Shown one piece after another: positions 23,997-35,400 of a stretch of 64,000 nt of DNA. The stretch spans positions 23,644,210 to 23,708,209 of the forward strand of contig NC_057761.1 of the NCBI RefSeq assembly GCF_010389155.1, given 5' to 3'. Within the stretch, counting starts at the first letter, position 1. Each line of letters begins with the position of its first letter. This DNA comes from Erigeron canadensis (lineage: Eukaryota > Streptophyta > Magnoliopsida > Asterales > Asteraceae). The notes under the pieces are model-generated. The model was not told the DNA's origin. It saw nothing but the letters and a program-made list of their open reading frames with translations, and made no database searches. Made by a program: the position numbers and the translations under genes.

Positions 23997-24791
23997 GGGG
24001 GTGTTTGGGATTACTTTTTGAAAATAGATTATGCATTTTGAATAATCAGAATCAGATAATCGGCTGTAACAAAACGTATTGCTAAAAGATACTGTTTGGA
24101 TTTGATTATGTTGTTTGATATCACAATAATAAGATAATTAGCTTTTAAAGTGTTTGGCAAAAATATTAAATCATAAAGTTTATAAGTAAAATGACAACAA
24201 AGGACATTAATCAACTAATTATAATGACTCAATCCTAACGAGATATATGTGTGTTTCCTTCCAAAATCCAAACCATACTTGTGTCATGCAGCTACGTCCA
24301 AACATAATAATCAGATGGCTTTTGAAATTAAACGATCAAGAGGCTATGACAATTAAAGTTACACTAGAGAGTTACGTTTAGTATAATTTTTCAATACTAA
24401 AACAATTGTTTATATAAAATATATATTGATACAAACAAGTCAACTAAAAAGAACGAACATATCTTTGTAAAGTAGTCGGCAAAAGAAGAAATCAAATAAA
24501 AAGAACAGAGGCTTGCAGAGCTATTATATCAAAAAAAAAAAAAAACGTGTATTAGAATATCTTATTGTGTGAAAGGGTAGTGAAGTAAAATAAATGGCGG
24601 GATATTAGTTTTACATAATTGCGTTTTGCTGCAGTAGGGGAGGAGGTGCTTTTGGAAAACTGCGTTTTATGACATTATAAACGCAGAAAATCAATTTTTG
24701 ACACTTTTACCCAAACACTAAAAATGGATTATTTACAATTTTCAAACGCAATAATCAAAAAATCTCTTTCAAATCTCAACCCCAAACACAC
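23997..24791. mobile_element. MITE/TIR element, GTGTTTGGG ends
   Basis: Starts GGGGGTGTTTGGGATT and ends CAACCCCAAACACAC, imperfect inverted termini. TATAA flanks both sides (23992-23996 and 24792-24796). About 795 bp, non-coding, with subterminal repeats of AATAATCARAATC and a CTGCAGTAGGGGAGG patch inside. The superfamily is uncertain. Confidence 0.5.
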
Positions 24792-24930
24792 TATAAATAA
24801 GTTAGTCATAGAAATGAAAATTTGGACTAAACATATAAAAGTAAGTTCTAATCTACATGGTAAAAACTGGAAAGGTTATTTCGCGTATCAAATTTTTACA
24901 ACTTTAACAACATAAGTTGTGAGAATCTTA

Positions 24931-25209
24931 TCTATACTATATTATAAAAAGAATAGCCCTTTTTATTTTTGGTAATATTGAAAATATGTAATATTTTCAC
25001 TTAACACCTCTTAAAATACTTTCATATACACTATCTTTTTAATATTAATGATTAAATTACACTGTCAGTCCTTTATCATTTAAAATATGTCCATTAACCT
25101 TTTACATCAATTATATACACAACTCCCCGCCGCTCCACCACCAACAGTCGTCCAACCATCACACCGTCGCCGCCACGACCACCACCGCATAGCGCATGTA
25201 CCGTGCTAG
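24931..25209 (+). mobile_element. short non-autonomous Helitron
   Basis: Begins TCTATACTATATTATAAAAA and ends GTACCGTGCTAG, inserted between host A (24930) and T (25210). A GC-rich block of GCCGC/CCACC repeats precedes the 3' end and can fold next to the CTAG. No coding capacity in 279 bp. The sequences just outside both ends (ACATAAGTTGTGAGAATCTT and its near copy around 25219) are themselves similar, suggesting insertion beside, or capture of, a repeat. Confidence 0.7.
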
Positions 25210-25574
25210 TCTTATATAATCAACATAAGGTGTGAGAATTTTATATAATACTAGAGAATTAATTATGCATCGCGATGTCCCTGAATATATATGTCGTGTA
25301 AGAAGTCGTTGTTAAAATACTATTCTAGAAATGGAAAGTTTGACAAGTATATAAAGTACGTAAGTATCAAGGTTTGGTATCTCAAAATGTAAATAACTGT
25401 ACACCCAATTTGTTAATATGTATCGAACTTCAATCATGTTCATTGTATGTAATGAACTTTTAAATCTTGGTTATCAAACTCTCAACGTGACTACTTATAT
25501 GGTTGTCACGTATATATACGATAACCGGGATTTAAATCAGTAAAATTAATTTTCAAAAACCTCCAAACCATAAA

Positions 25575-25753
25575 CTACAGTAGAACCTCTATAAACTAAT
25601 ACTCGATAAATTAATACCTCGATAAATTTATAAATTTTTCAAGTCCCAACATAAGAGAAGTATTGTAAATTTACACTCGATAAATTAATAACTCGTTAAA
25701 TTAATAAAAGATCTCAGTTCCAACATTATTAATTTGTAGAGGTTATACTGTAG
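25575..25753. mobile_element. MITE with CTACAGTARAACCTCTA ends
   Basis: The left end CTACAGTAGAACCTCTATAA and the right end AGAGGTTATACTGTAG are close inverted repeats extending about 27 bp. The interior is made of repeated ACTCGATAAATTAATA phrases. Ends of this type are widespread in plant genomes. The rest of 25210-26061 shows no gene. Confidence 0.65.
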
Positions 25754-26061
25754 TCAGTCGCAATTATAACTTGCATTACAGATTCTTTAGAATCTAACCT
25801 AACTAAATATGTCAAACAAGTTGAGTATATAACTAAACAAGATATAGTTCAATATATATAAATTTCTAACAGGTTAAACTCGTTAAAAGTTCTATTTTAT
25901 TTTTAAGTAACAAATAAAATTTGTCAAATAGATCATATTAGGGAACAACTTCAAAGTTACATGTAGCTAATTAAGTTTCCATCTGCCCAAATTCTATAAG
26001 GAATGCAAATAGCATACATATATTGAAATACTAGAAACACTAACACATATTGCTTTACCAA

Positions 26062-26394
26062 TTAGCTATTAGCATCTTTAAATTTGCTATACAAAGTAGA
26101 TTTAGATAAGCTGAGGAAAGCATCCTCAATGTATACATGAATATCGGGCGAGTTGAGAGCAATAAAACAGTAGATTAACTCTTCAATGTCACTCCAATCT
26201 TGAACTTTCACATATTGGATCATCTCTATTATAGAATTTCTTATATCCAAGAAAGGATTCGACGAAAACTTGACCACACAATTACTATCTGCAAATACCC
26301 CTTTAACATCTTCTGGTAAACTTGCCGAAAAACTCACTCTTTCGAGTCTTTCCCTTCTATGTTTTGCGTTCTTGTTGAGTTTTTCTTGATTCAT
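26062..26394 (-). CDS. short OVATE family protein (OFP-like)
   Basis: Single-exon frame of 110 residues. Residues about 41-97 carry an OVATE (DUF623) domain: FSSNPFLDIRNSIIEMIQ, then DWSDIEELIYCFIALNSPD and a final amphipathic IEDAFLSL helix. OVATE proteins are plant-specific repressors that bind TALE homeodomain (KNOX/BELL) proteins and affect organ shape and secondary wall formation. Most are 150-400 residues; this one has only a short basic N-terminus (NKNAKHRRERLER) with nuclear-signal character. It could be a genuine minimal member, lack an unrecognised 5' exon, or be a recent truncated copy with an intact frame. Confidence 0.75.
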   Translation of the reverse strand: MNQEKLNKNAKHRRERLERVSFSASLPEDVKGVFADSNCVVKFSSNPFLDIRNSIIEMIQYVKVQDWSDIEELIYCFIALNSPDIHVYIEDAFLSLSKSTLYSKFKDANS

Positions 26395-26744
26395 TTGAGT
26401 GAATTATATAAGATGAGATAGATAGATGGAAATGAAATGGACACTTTAATTTGGGTTGGATATATATCATGTATATAGAAGGACATGCAAGGTAAGACAT
26501 ACATGACTGGAGAGCCTTTTTGTAATTAATAAGAGACCAGCCATGATCATATTCATGTGATGTGTTTGTGGATTTCGTGATACACAGGCAGCTCCAACCA
26601 TATCGAATTGTTGTAATAAATGTAGAATATACATGTGCAATGCAATATACAGGAAAAAAATTACATTAAAGTAATAGAAGTAACATATATATTTGTCTTT
26701 TTATAGATCGTTTATACCATTCATTTTTCATTCACCTTACAAGT

Positions 26745-28390
26745 AAGGGTTTAGAGCCAAATGCTTAGCAAATTGGCAAAGTTTTAGCAATTTTTCCACC
26801 AATAAGAAGCCAACAAATGGTTTAGCCAAAAACTAGCCAATTCTTACCAAAAGACATGATATAGTGGTAAAACTTGTCAATTTTTTGGCAAAAAAATTTT
26901 ACCAAATAAACTCTAAACTTTTATTAATTTTAAAAACACAATACAACTAAATAAATTTCATTTAAATATACAACCAAACAACTAACGGCTATATTTTTAC
27001 CTTTTACACTTTATTTATACTCAATAAACACAACCATTTCAAACCACAACAATATTATCTCAAACCCTTTCTATCTTATCAAATCATTTCAAATCACAAC
27101 CAAATGGTGTATCATCCGTGGACTAAAGCAGAGGATATTTTGTTGACGAGGTGTTGGATGTTGGGCGACCTGACCCTTTCACCGGTAGATGTGAAATGGC
27201 TAACCCAACTAAAAGCTTGTGGAACGACATCAATGAAATATTCAACAGGGACACGATTGAACTTCCACGGAGCGAACATCAACTAGCAAGTCACTTCAGA
27301 AGAATTTGACACACATGTTAGTGTTGGAATAAACATGATTCGATTCGAGTGATAAAACATCCCCAATCGTCCTGTGAAACCTGTAAGAGCATAAAGCATA
27401 ATTGCTATTGATTTGGGGTTCCCATAACAAGGTGATTGAGTAATAATGGGATGATAAATTCGGCTGGAACATGATGCACGAATTAGAGAGGAATACCCAC
27501 ACGAATTTTAAGGTTTATTATGTGTTGTGATTAACCTTAACTTAGGGTTAATTACCCTCTATTTATAATGAAAGTAATTACACATTCAACCCTTTAGTAT
27601 TTACACATTTAACCCTTCTGGTGTTTAATGTGTGTATCATTAGTCCTCTTAGTTACAATCACCTAATGGGAAACCCTATACTACGTCTCTAAGAGTAAAT
27701 ACGCCCATCATATATTTACCTAGACATAGGGATTTCAGTTATTGTCAATTATCAAATCAGGAATGATACATGATCAGTGACGGTCACACTAACGTGGTTC
27801 CAACAGTTAGCACTTTGAGGCAATATGTATAAGATTGAATGCAGAGGGGAGGACCGTCTCTGATGAGTTGTTTTATGCAACGATGCATCAGGAGTACCAC
27901 GAGAAGTTTGAGAGGCGTTTTATGAGCACTATTTCAGGTAGCTTATCATGGTACTTTACGTTTTCTACAAAGTAATCATTCAGCAACTGTTGTCCTGCAC
28001 CAAGTCAATTTCTTAGAATATGAACACGAGTGTGAAAGGTGGAAGATTCTTCATTTTCGACCAAACCGATAACATCGCCCATTATAGTGATAAGTTCTGC
28101 ATCGTCGGAGTCATTCGTAAACAACTCCGGTCGAGTGTACGTATTAGCACCCGACGGAAATGGAAAAGACATGATGATTTTAGATATATGAATGTGTGTT
28201 TTATGTTTATAAGAGTGTGTTTTTATGTATAAAATTAGATATGTAAACATGTTATATATATATATATAAATGATAAAAAAGGACCAAAAGTGAAAATGTG
28301 TAACAAAATCAAATATGGCCGTTAGAGGGACCATTTGTGTCAATTTTTTGAAAAGTTTGCCTTTTGACCGTTACATTCAAACTAAAAAAC
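26745..28390. mobile_element. PIF/Harbinger-like element remnant
   Basis: A plus-strand frame near 27104 begins with a Myb/SANT-like HPWTKAEDILLTRCW block, then shifts frame and continues as NPTKSLWNDINEIFN. Opposed to it, on the minus strand around 28020-28190, is an acidic, Ser-rich frame with NDSDDAELI and EESSTFHTRVHI, like the N-terminus of Harbinger transposases. This convergent pair fits Harbinger organisation after large deletion. Inverted blocks CTAACGGC near 26988 and GGCCGTTAG near 28318 support terminal symmetry, but outer boundaries are approximate. A Copia solo LTR interrupts it. Confidence 0.5.
27322..27805. mobile_element. Copia-type solo LTR with perfect target duplication
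   Basis: The 484-bp unit starts TGTTGGAATAAACA and ends GGTTCCAACA, so TGTTGGAA/TTCCAACA are perfect 8-bp terminal inverted repeats. GTTAG lies immediately outside both ends (27317-27321 and 27806-27810). It interrupts the Harbinger-like open region, and the host sequence reads through when one GTTAG and the LTR are ignored. Confidence 0.85.
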
Positions 28391-28566
28391 AAAAAGACGA
28401 ACACGCTCCTCCTTCATCTCTGCAGGGACGGTCGAACCAGAACGGACCCGAGGATGGTGTGCACTTGTCCTCCATACCAAATTCGTATATATATATATAT
28501 TTTTAACAATAATTTATTCTACTTTATGTTTACTTTTAAACTATACGGTATTTAAGACACAACTTA

Positions 28567-28851
28567 GGGGGTGTTTGGCCTAGCTTATTTATGAGAGCTT
28601 GTTCCTTCTTGGCTTATATTACACAAGATAAGCCATTTAGGTGTTTGACCTATCTTATTGGACATAAGCATTTGGTTTTGATAAGCTTCTCCTACAATGA
28701 TTTTCTAACACAAGCCATTGAAACAGTTGATAAGCTAGGTAAGCTAATCCAAATATTATCAAAAGAGCTTGTAGGCTTATAGAATATAAACATAAACAAC
28801 TTGTAAAATAAAAGCATAAGCTAAAAAATATAAGCTAGGTCAAACACCCCC
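28567..28851. mobile_element. MITE, GGGGGTGTTTGG ends
   Basis: Left end GGGGGTGTTTGGCCTAGCTT and right end AAGCTAGGTCAAACACCCCC are inverted repeats with one mismatch over about 20 bp. The interior is rich in ATAAGCTT-like phrases. Non-coding, 285 bp; target duplication not certain. Confidence 0.75.
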
Positions 28852-30170
28852 TTGGGATTTCCAAAAAGCCCCTCAAATAATTCACTTTCACAAATGTGAA
28901 GAGTGAGACTCAAAATTTTTATTTTTACTCCTATATAAATAAACACCTATTCTCTTTGCTGACGTAACAGTTGACTTTGACCGACTTTTATATATATCGA
29001 TTATATATATAAAAAAAAACATAATTTTCATTATTTCGTTTCTCTCTCCCCACTTCTTTCTTCTCCCTCCCTCTATTTCCCCCAAAACCAAGAACCTTAA
29101 TTTTCCCATTCTTAAATTCATTCGATTAAACTCTAAACTCAAGGGAAAAACTTGTACCGCAATGTACCATTCGCAAAGATAAGTGTTTTTTTTAATTGTG
29201 TCACTGTCTATTGCAGTTTATATGGAAATATCTTAAGTCAAAATGAGTATGAGATGTAGATATGTATTTGATTGGTCGATTTCTGTCCTGCATTTCATAA
29301 TTATTATAAGTTTTTGAGGCATTGTCAAAGGACCAAAAAGGGACGACGAAGATACTAAACCGATGAATTTTAAATTTACTCAAAATCTACAATGTTAACT
29401 AACAAAGACACAAATTAGTATATAAGTGATATTTCAAAACTACGTCAAAGAAAGAAATATAAAGACTATGTAAGTAAGTAAAATGAGTAAAGGTTTTTGG
29501 TAGTGCAAAGGTTTTTTTGGATGTTAAAACTATAAGTTTTTTATGATATAAAAGTAGGTTGAAAAAATGTTCAATTATTTGAGAGGATTGGAATGTGTTT
29601 AATGTAAGCTAATCTTCCATGGAATTTTTGTATTATACCATTCTGTAATTGCGGAGTGGTGATGTTGTGAATGAAATATACTTTTCATAAAAAAAAGTAA
29701 AATGAGTAAACGGGAATCAATGAATATATAATTACCTTTAATTTGGAAGCTTGAACTATCAAAACAATCGAGAGCCCGACGGGTTTTTTTTGCCGTAAAG
29801 AAACCGATTTATTATCCATATATGTATTTATATATATTCTTGTTAGATGTAATAATTTCAATCTCAATCTAAATGACTAAAACATTCAACAGCAAAATCA
29901 AACACAACATTAAATAGATTTAGTAGTACTTAATTTACTTATAATTTTATTATTGTAATTCGAATGTATCTTCAATAAAATTGTTGTTTTCTTGAATGGT
30001 GTCCAACAATCTTAAAACTGATTTTCTTTCTTCACCATTCTGTTAATTCGAATTACAGAAATATGTTTTTCCAAAACTATGTTATGTACTTTTCTGTAAA
30101 ATTATTCATTTAAATTAGTCTTTACTTTCTGCAAGTTTTTTAGTAAAACTTTGATTGTTCTATTTCAGAA
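28852..30170. other. intergenic DNA with a promoter/leader-like patch
   Basis: Around 28980-29110 a TTTATATATATCGAT box is followed by a strongly CT-rich run (CTCTCTCCCC...CTCCCTCCCTC), the usual look of a plant promoter and 5' leader, but no coding exon follows. The remainder is A+T-rich without recognised elements. Confidence 0.35.
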
Positions 30171-30780
30171 ATGGCTACTGAAATGAACTCCTCTACTAAT
30201 GAAACTACTTCTTCTACCACCACCAACACCGTTGGTGCAAATGTTTCTCAATCTGTAGGACATACTGTCTCTACAAGCATGGGACCTTTAGTAGGTACCC
30301 AAGCTGCCCAAACTATGGTCAACCACTATGAAAAACCAAAAAAGTTTTCTGGTAACAACTTCAAGATGTGGCAACAAAAGATGTTGTTCTATTTGACCAC
30401 TTTGAATCTTGCGAGATTCCTAACTGAAACAGCACCTCAAATTCCTGAAGGTTCTACTGATGCTCAATCAGTAAGTGCTGTTGATGCTTAGAAGCATTCT
30501 GAATATCTATGCCGAAACTATGTGTTAAATGGTCTAGTTGATTCACTGTATAATGTATTTTGCAAAATAACAACTGCAAAAGATTTATGGGAATCTTTGC
30601 AAAAGAAATACAAAACCGAAGATGCCGGAACTAAAAAGTTCATAGTTGCAAGCTTTTAGAGTTTAAAATGGTTGACTCTAAAACTGTTATGGCATAGGTT
30701 AAAGAATTACAAATCATAATCAGTGAAATCTTATCAGAAAGAATGGTTCTTGGTGAAACATTTCAAGTTAAACAAAATAA
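30171..30780 (+). pseudogene. Copia-type gag fragment
   Basis: An ATG-initiated frame of 106 residues (30171-30491) has a Ser/Thr/Asn-rich head followed by KFSGNNFKMWQQKMLFYLTT, the start of a Copia gag (UBN2-type) domain. After an in-frame TAG, similarity continues to about 30780 with [19 protein letters not shown] and ILSERMVLGETF segments broken by further stops. There is no zinc knuckle, pol or obvious LTR, so only the 5' part of gag is present, about 540 bases upstream of the NAC start codon. Confidence 0.75.
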
Positions 30781-30922
30781 ATTACTTTTTATGTAAATAA
30801 GTTATTTTATATGGATTTTTCCCTCAAAACATTTTTGGAAACCAATGAAAATAGTTTCTGTACACGATTTACATTCATATACCTATCCCAAAATCAACAG
30901 ACCGATACACGTCAACAAACAG

Positions 30923-30931
30923 CCACGTGTC
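30923..30931 (+). promoter_or_regulatory. G-box/ABRE-like element upstream of the NAC gene
   Basis: CCACGTGTC contains the CACGTG G-box and the ACGTGTC core recognised by bZIP factors in abscisic-acid responses. It lies about 250 bases before the candidate TATA box. Use in vivo is inference; membrane-tethered NAC genes are often stress-responsive. Confidence 0.45.
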
Positions 30932-31173
30932 ATCATCTCATTCGTTATCATTTTCCTTACTCGTTAAGATTCACAAGTCTTCTTCCGAGTTTACCCTTCT
31001 TCATATTATACCCCAACTCCTTAAAACCCAATGGCACTATCGTAATAGATCCCATATCTCTGTCCAAACCGATATACACAGAACCCAAAACGCGGGGACA
31101 GTGAATGTAAATCACCTTAAACACTTTGCCACTTTGATGACACCGATGTTCTTCACATCACATCACACTCGGA

Positions 31174-31180
31174 TATATAA
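31174..31180 (+). promoter_or_regulatory. candidate TATA box of the NAC gene
   Basis: TATATAA, 140 bases before the ATG at 31321. It would give a leader of about 110 bases that is A-rich just before the start codon. Confidence 0.5.
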
Positions 31181-31320
31181 CCAAAATCTATCTATAATAT
31201 AACTGCCACATTCTTCTAACATAAAAAACAAACATATTGCTTAATTTACTGTTTCGATTTTTATGTGATATATATTAATCGAATTGAATAAGAATATATA
31301 AAAATTAAAGAAAGAAAGGA

Positions 31321-32347
31321 ATGGTGGCTTTTCCGGTACTTCCAGTAGGATACAGGTTTCGGCCGACAGATGAAGAACTGATCCATCATTACTTGCGTTT
31401 AAAGATCAATGGTCGTCATGCTGACGTTAGCTGTATTCGCGAACTTGATGTCTGTAAAAACGAGCCTTGGGACCTACCCGGTACGTAACACTTTTTTATT
31501 TATTTATTTTTTTATTTATTAATATATATGTATTTATGTATGTGATAAAATCTATTGAATTTGACTTCATATTTTGTTTGTAATTAAATGTGACAAACTT
31601 TCTATCATATGCATTAGATTTGGACTCGCAAAACTTGTTAATTTTAAACAAACAAAGTTGAATTAGTTGGAAGGCCCCTTGCTTTGAAATAGGTGTTCAA
31701 TCCTCAGTCCTTACTTATGCAAAATGACCATAGGTCCTCTAGAAGTAGTCTTTCTGCCTTTGGACCGAGGTATGGAAAACGGAATTGGGTAACTGTTAGC
31801 TTTGGCCTATGGTAGACTTATGAATTATGGCATACGCGGTATGGAGGAGGTGAGATGTAGACAGTCTTGCCTCTATTTTAGGGGTAGAGAGACTATTGCC
31901 ATAAGGACCTCTAGCTAAATGAGACAATAGCAGGAGAGAGTAAAGAGTTTAGTAACCATACCTGTGGGCCGAGTATTACCGGGCTACATTAAAGGTAGAG
32001 AAGAAAAGCTAACATACAACATAACACACTTTAGTGCAAATACAACAATACATAGTAAGTAAAACATTTGAACATATTAGTCATCAACATTAAAATACTT
32101 AGACACACTTTTGCTTTTAGTGTCATCTCAAAAGGTTAAAAAAAAAATAAAATAAAATCTCAAAGATAGACTCAGACTTTCTTTTAGTGTTCAAAAACAG
32201 GTTTCTAATATATCCATATCCCCACAAGAGTGGTTTTTTTTTTTTTAATAAATGGGAAACATAGAACATTAACTTCAACTTTGAGACACCCCTGTCCTTA
32301 GGTCACTAGTTTTTAAAAAATGATTTATATGACATGACAAGTTGTCA

Positions 32348-32384
<37 letters not shown>

Positions 32385-32418
32385 GAGACACACACACACA
32401 AACACACACACACACACA

Positions 32419-32453
<35 letters not shown>

Positions 32454-35400
32454 GTCTATGGCTCATCTACCACGTTGTTACATACAACAGGTGTTATGTC
32501 GTCGGTTTATTAAATGTTACATGAGGTACGGTAGCAATATTTGAACGGTTTGATACATAATACGACAATGTTAACATGTATTTAATCTGTAGTTATCTTG
32601 ATTTCTGGATATTGGGTGACCATATGCTGTAACCTGAATAACGGAATGTTTTAAGTTTACTTGTATCATGAAACTTGTTATAGCAGAGTAGTATTGCAGA
32701 AAATGGTTGCAAATATTAATAGAAAGAACTTCATTGTTATTAGTTAATTGGAATTGCGTTCACACATGTTGCAGTTACCAAAATTTTTGTATAATAGGTA
32801 ATGAGCTATCAACTATACATATGTTTTATTTTGTGTTCCATGTAAAGTTGTGTTTTTTTTTTGTTTCCGGATTTGCTACTTACTGGAATGGGATATCATG
32901 ATCATTAACAATGTGTTGTAACTGAATCTGAATGCAGATTTGTCAGTGGTTAAATCGATTGATAATGAGTGGTTCTATTTTTGCCCAAAGGATCGTAAGT
33001 ATCAAAATGGGGATCGATTGAATCGGGCAACTGTGGCTGGGTATTGGAAGGCCACAGGGAAAGATAGGACGATTAAAACTAGTAAGGGTGGTCGTGTGAT
33101 TGGGAGGAAAAAGACACTTGTGTTCTATATTGGGCGGGCTCCAAAAGGGGAGAGAACTCATTGGGTGATCCATGAGTATTGTGCAACAGAAAAGGAACTC
33201 GATGGTACCCATCCTGGACAGGTATTATCTTTTAAATTCTTAAATTTGAATTGTTCTCATATATTCCATAAATGAAATTGATGTGAATGGATAACTATAA
33301 TGAACTTCTCAAAGTGTGTTTCGTTCAGGCAACATGATAATGTTGGTGAGAAATTAGTTAGTGACTGCTAGGTTTGATTGAAAACTAGGAAGTCCAGTTA
33401 TTCATCTAAGTTAGATATCTCGGTGGCTAAAATGTGTTTGGGTCAATGTTGTTATCTTTTAGTACGAGTTGAAGTTGTCAGGTCAGGTTGACCCGACATT
33501 TTTTTTGTCAAATTACTTGTTGCAACAAATGTCAATACAAAAGCTACGCTATTACAATCATTATCAAATAAAGGTTTTAGGGGATTTTATGTTTTATGGT
33601 TACAAAATTTCTACTTGTTCGACTCATTTCTAGCCAAAAAGGTTTAGATTAGGGGAGAAACCTGTCCTCTAAAGTCAACTTTCCAGTGACCAGCCCGAAG
33701 CATATGTCCTTGGGTACCACCCTATGAAGTGGGGAACGGATATGAATCCATGACCAATTTCTATCAAATTTTTCTATATTGCCTCACAAAGCATTGGCTT
33801 GCGGGGAGGGGGAAGGAAGATTTAGGGGGGGGGGGGGGGGGGGGGGGGTTGGAAGATTACTTATGACCCATAAATGTAAAAGCATAAATATAGGTCATCT
33901 TCACTATGCATCACGCTTAGATAGTAGTCTTACCATGAAATTCACCGATTTTAATATCATCTAAAATTCAATAATAAATACCATGATTCCATTTCAAGTA
34001 TTCAGTTAGATTAGTAAAAACCATATCTTTTTCATAAAATCTTCTAGTTTGGATTTTGGACTCTATACTTGCCTTCTGATTATTTATATCGTTGAGCGAA
34101 GTTTGATATGGTTGATTTATCCCTTTACTTGCATTATCTGCTGCATCACTTACAAATATGTTGTTGATTTGTATTTTACAGAGCCCATTTGTAATTTGTC
34201 GTTTATTCAAGAAGCATGATGGTAAGGACGAGAATGTTGAGAGTTCAAACGCAATTGAAGTGGATCAGAGTGCCGCCTCTCCTCTTTCCGTTGTGAAGTC
34301 TTCTACAGAGGATCCTCCATCAAATCCTCTTACTCCATCGTTGACCATGCAACCCTCGAACATCGATAGTTGCACAATTGGTGTTGACCCGATGGGTTTT
34401 CATGATTTTGACCAATCAGAATCTTTTAATTCGCAGCTACAAGGTCTTGGTGATCCTATGCAATACAATTTTGATTCCAAAATATTCTCACCCCTACATT
34501 CTCAAATGCATTCACAAATGCAATTAGAGTTTGGATCTACTTACATGGATAACCCTACAATGGGCAACATTAGACACGAACATAATGAGATGCAGTATCA
34601 ATATGGGGCAAATCATGAGTTTATGGACTTTTTGGACCAGATTTTGATTGAACCAGAGGGTGGTTCTTTTGAAGATGTTGATTGTAAGAACACTGGGCCT
34701 TATCAGCCTTTTATGACGGTGGATCCTGATAAAGCGACTGAATGTACCAACAATAGCAATGGATTAGCATCCGAGAATGACGACGATCCTGGAAGAACTA
34801 TCAAAATAAGAACTCGCCAACTTCAGAAGCTTCCTAGTTTTCCATTCCAAGGAACTGCATCCAGAAAACTTCCTTTGAAATTAAGATCCATTGAACAGAA
34901 CCGTCTGAGAAGTTTAAGTTTCAAAGAAGAAATGCTTGAAGAAAAATCTTGCATGACTGAGGCAAGTCATTCTCAATATGAAGACGCTGGCATTGTTATA
35001 AGAACTCGCCAAACACCAAACGTTGGTAGTCTCCCATTCCAAGGAGATGCAAACAGAAGAATCCGTTTTCAGAGAAAACTAAAACTGGGGGCCATTAACC
35101 AGGACTCTCCAACTGTTATGGACACCAGTCATAAAAGTCTTGAAGAGAAATCTGAGGTTGGTTTATGAGGTTTTGTATGTTATTTTATGGATTGGCTTAG
35201 GTATCCATTCCATTTGGCGAGCCGACTAATCCTAGGGCGACTAATCACTTGCTAGTAGCCCAGAGTCGTTGCTAGTGAACGGTATCCAACCTGCTTTGTG
35301 AGCCGACTATTTGCCGGTGAACGGTGAACCTCTGTGGCCACACGGGTTTTTTTTTTTTTTTGGCTTATAGGATTTGAACTTGGGACGTTTATATATTTTC

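Noticed and set aside
26404..26411. TTATATAA as the OFP TATA box
   Set aside because: It is only about 10 bases before the ATG, too close to give a transcript containing the start codon.
32275..32524. Cys-Val and Thr-His repeat frames on opposite strands
   Set aside because: Both are translations of the (CA)n microsatellite in NAC intron 1.
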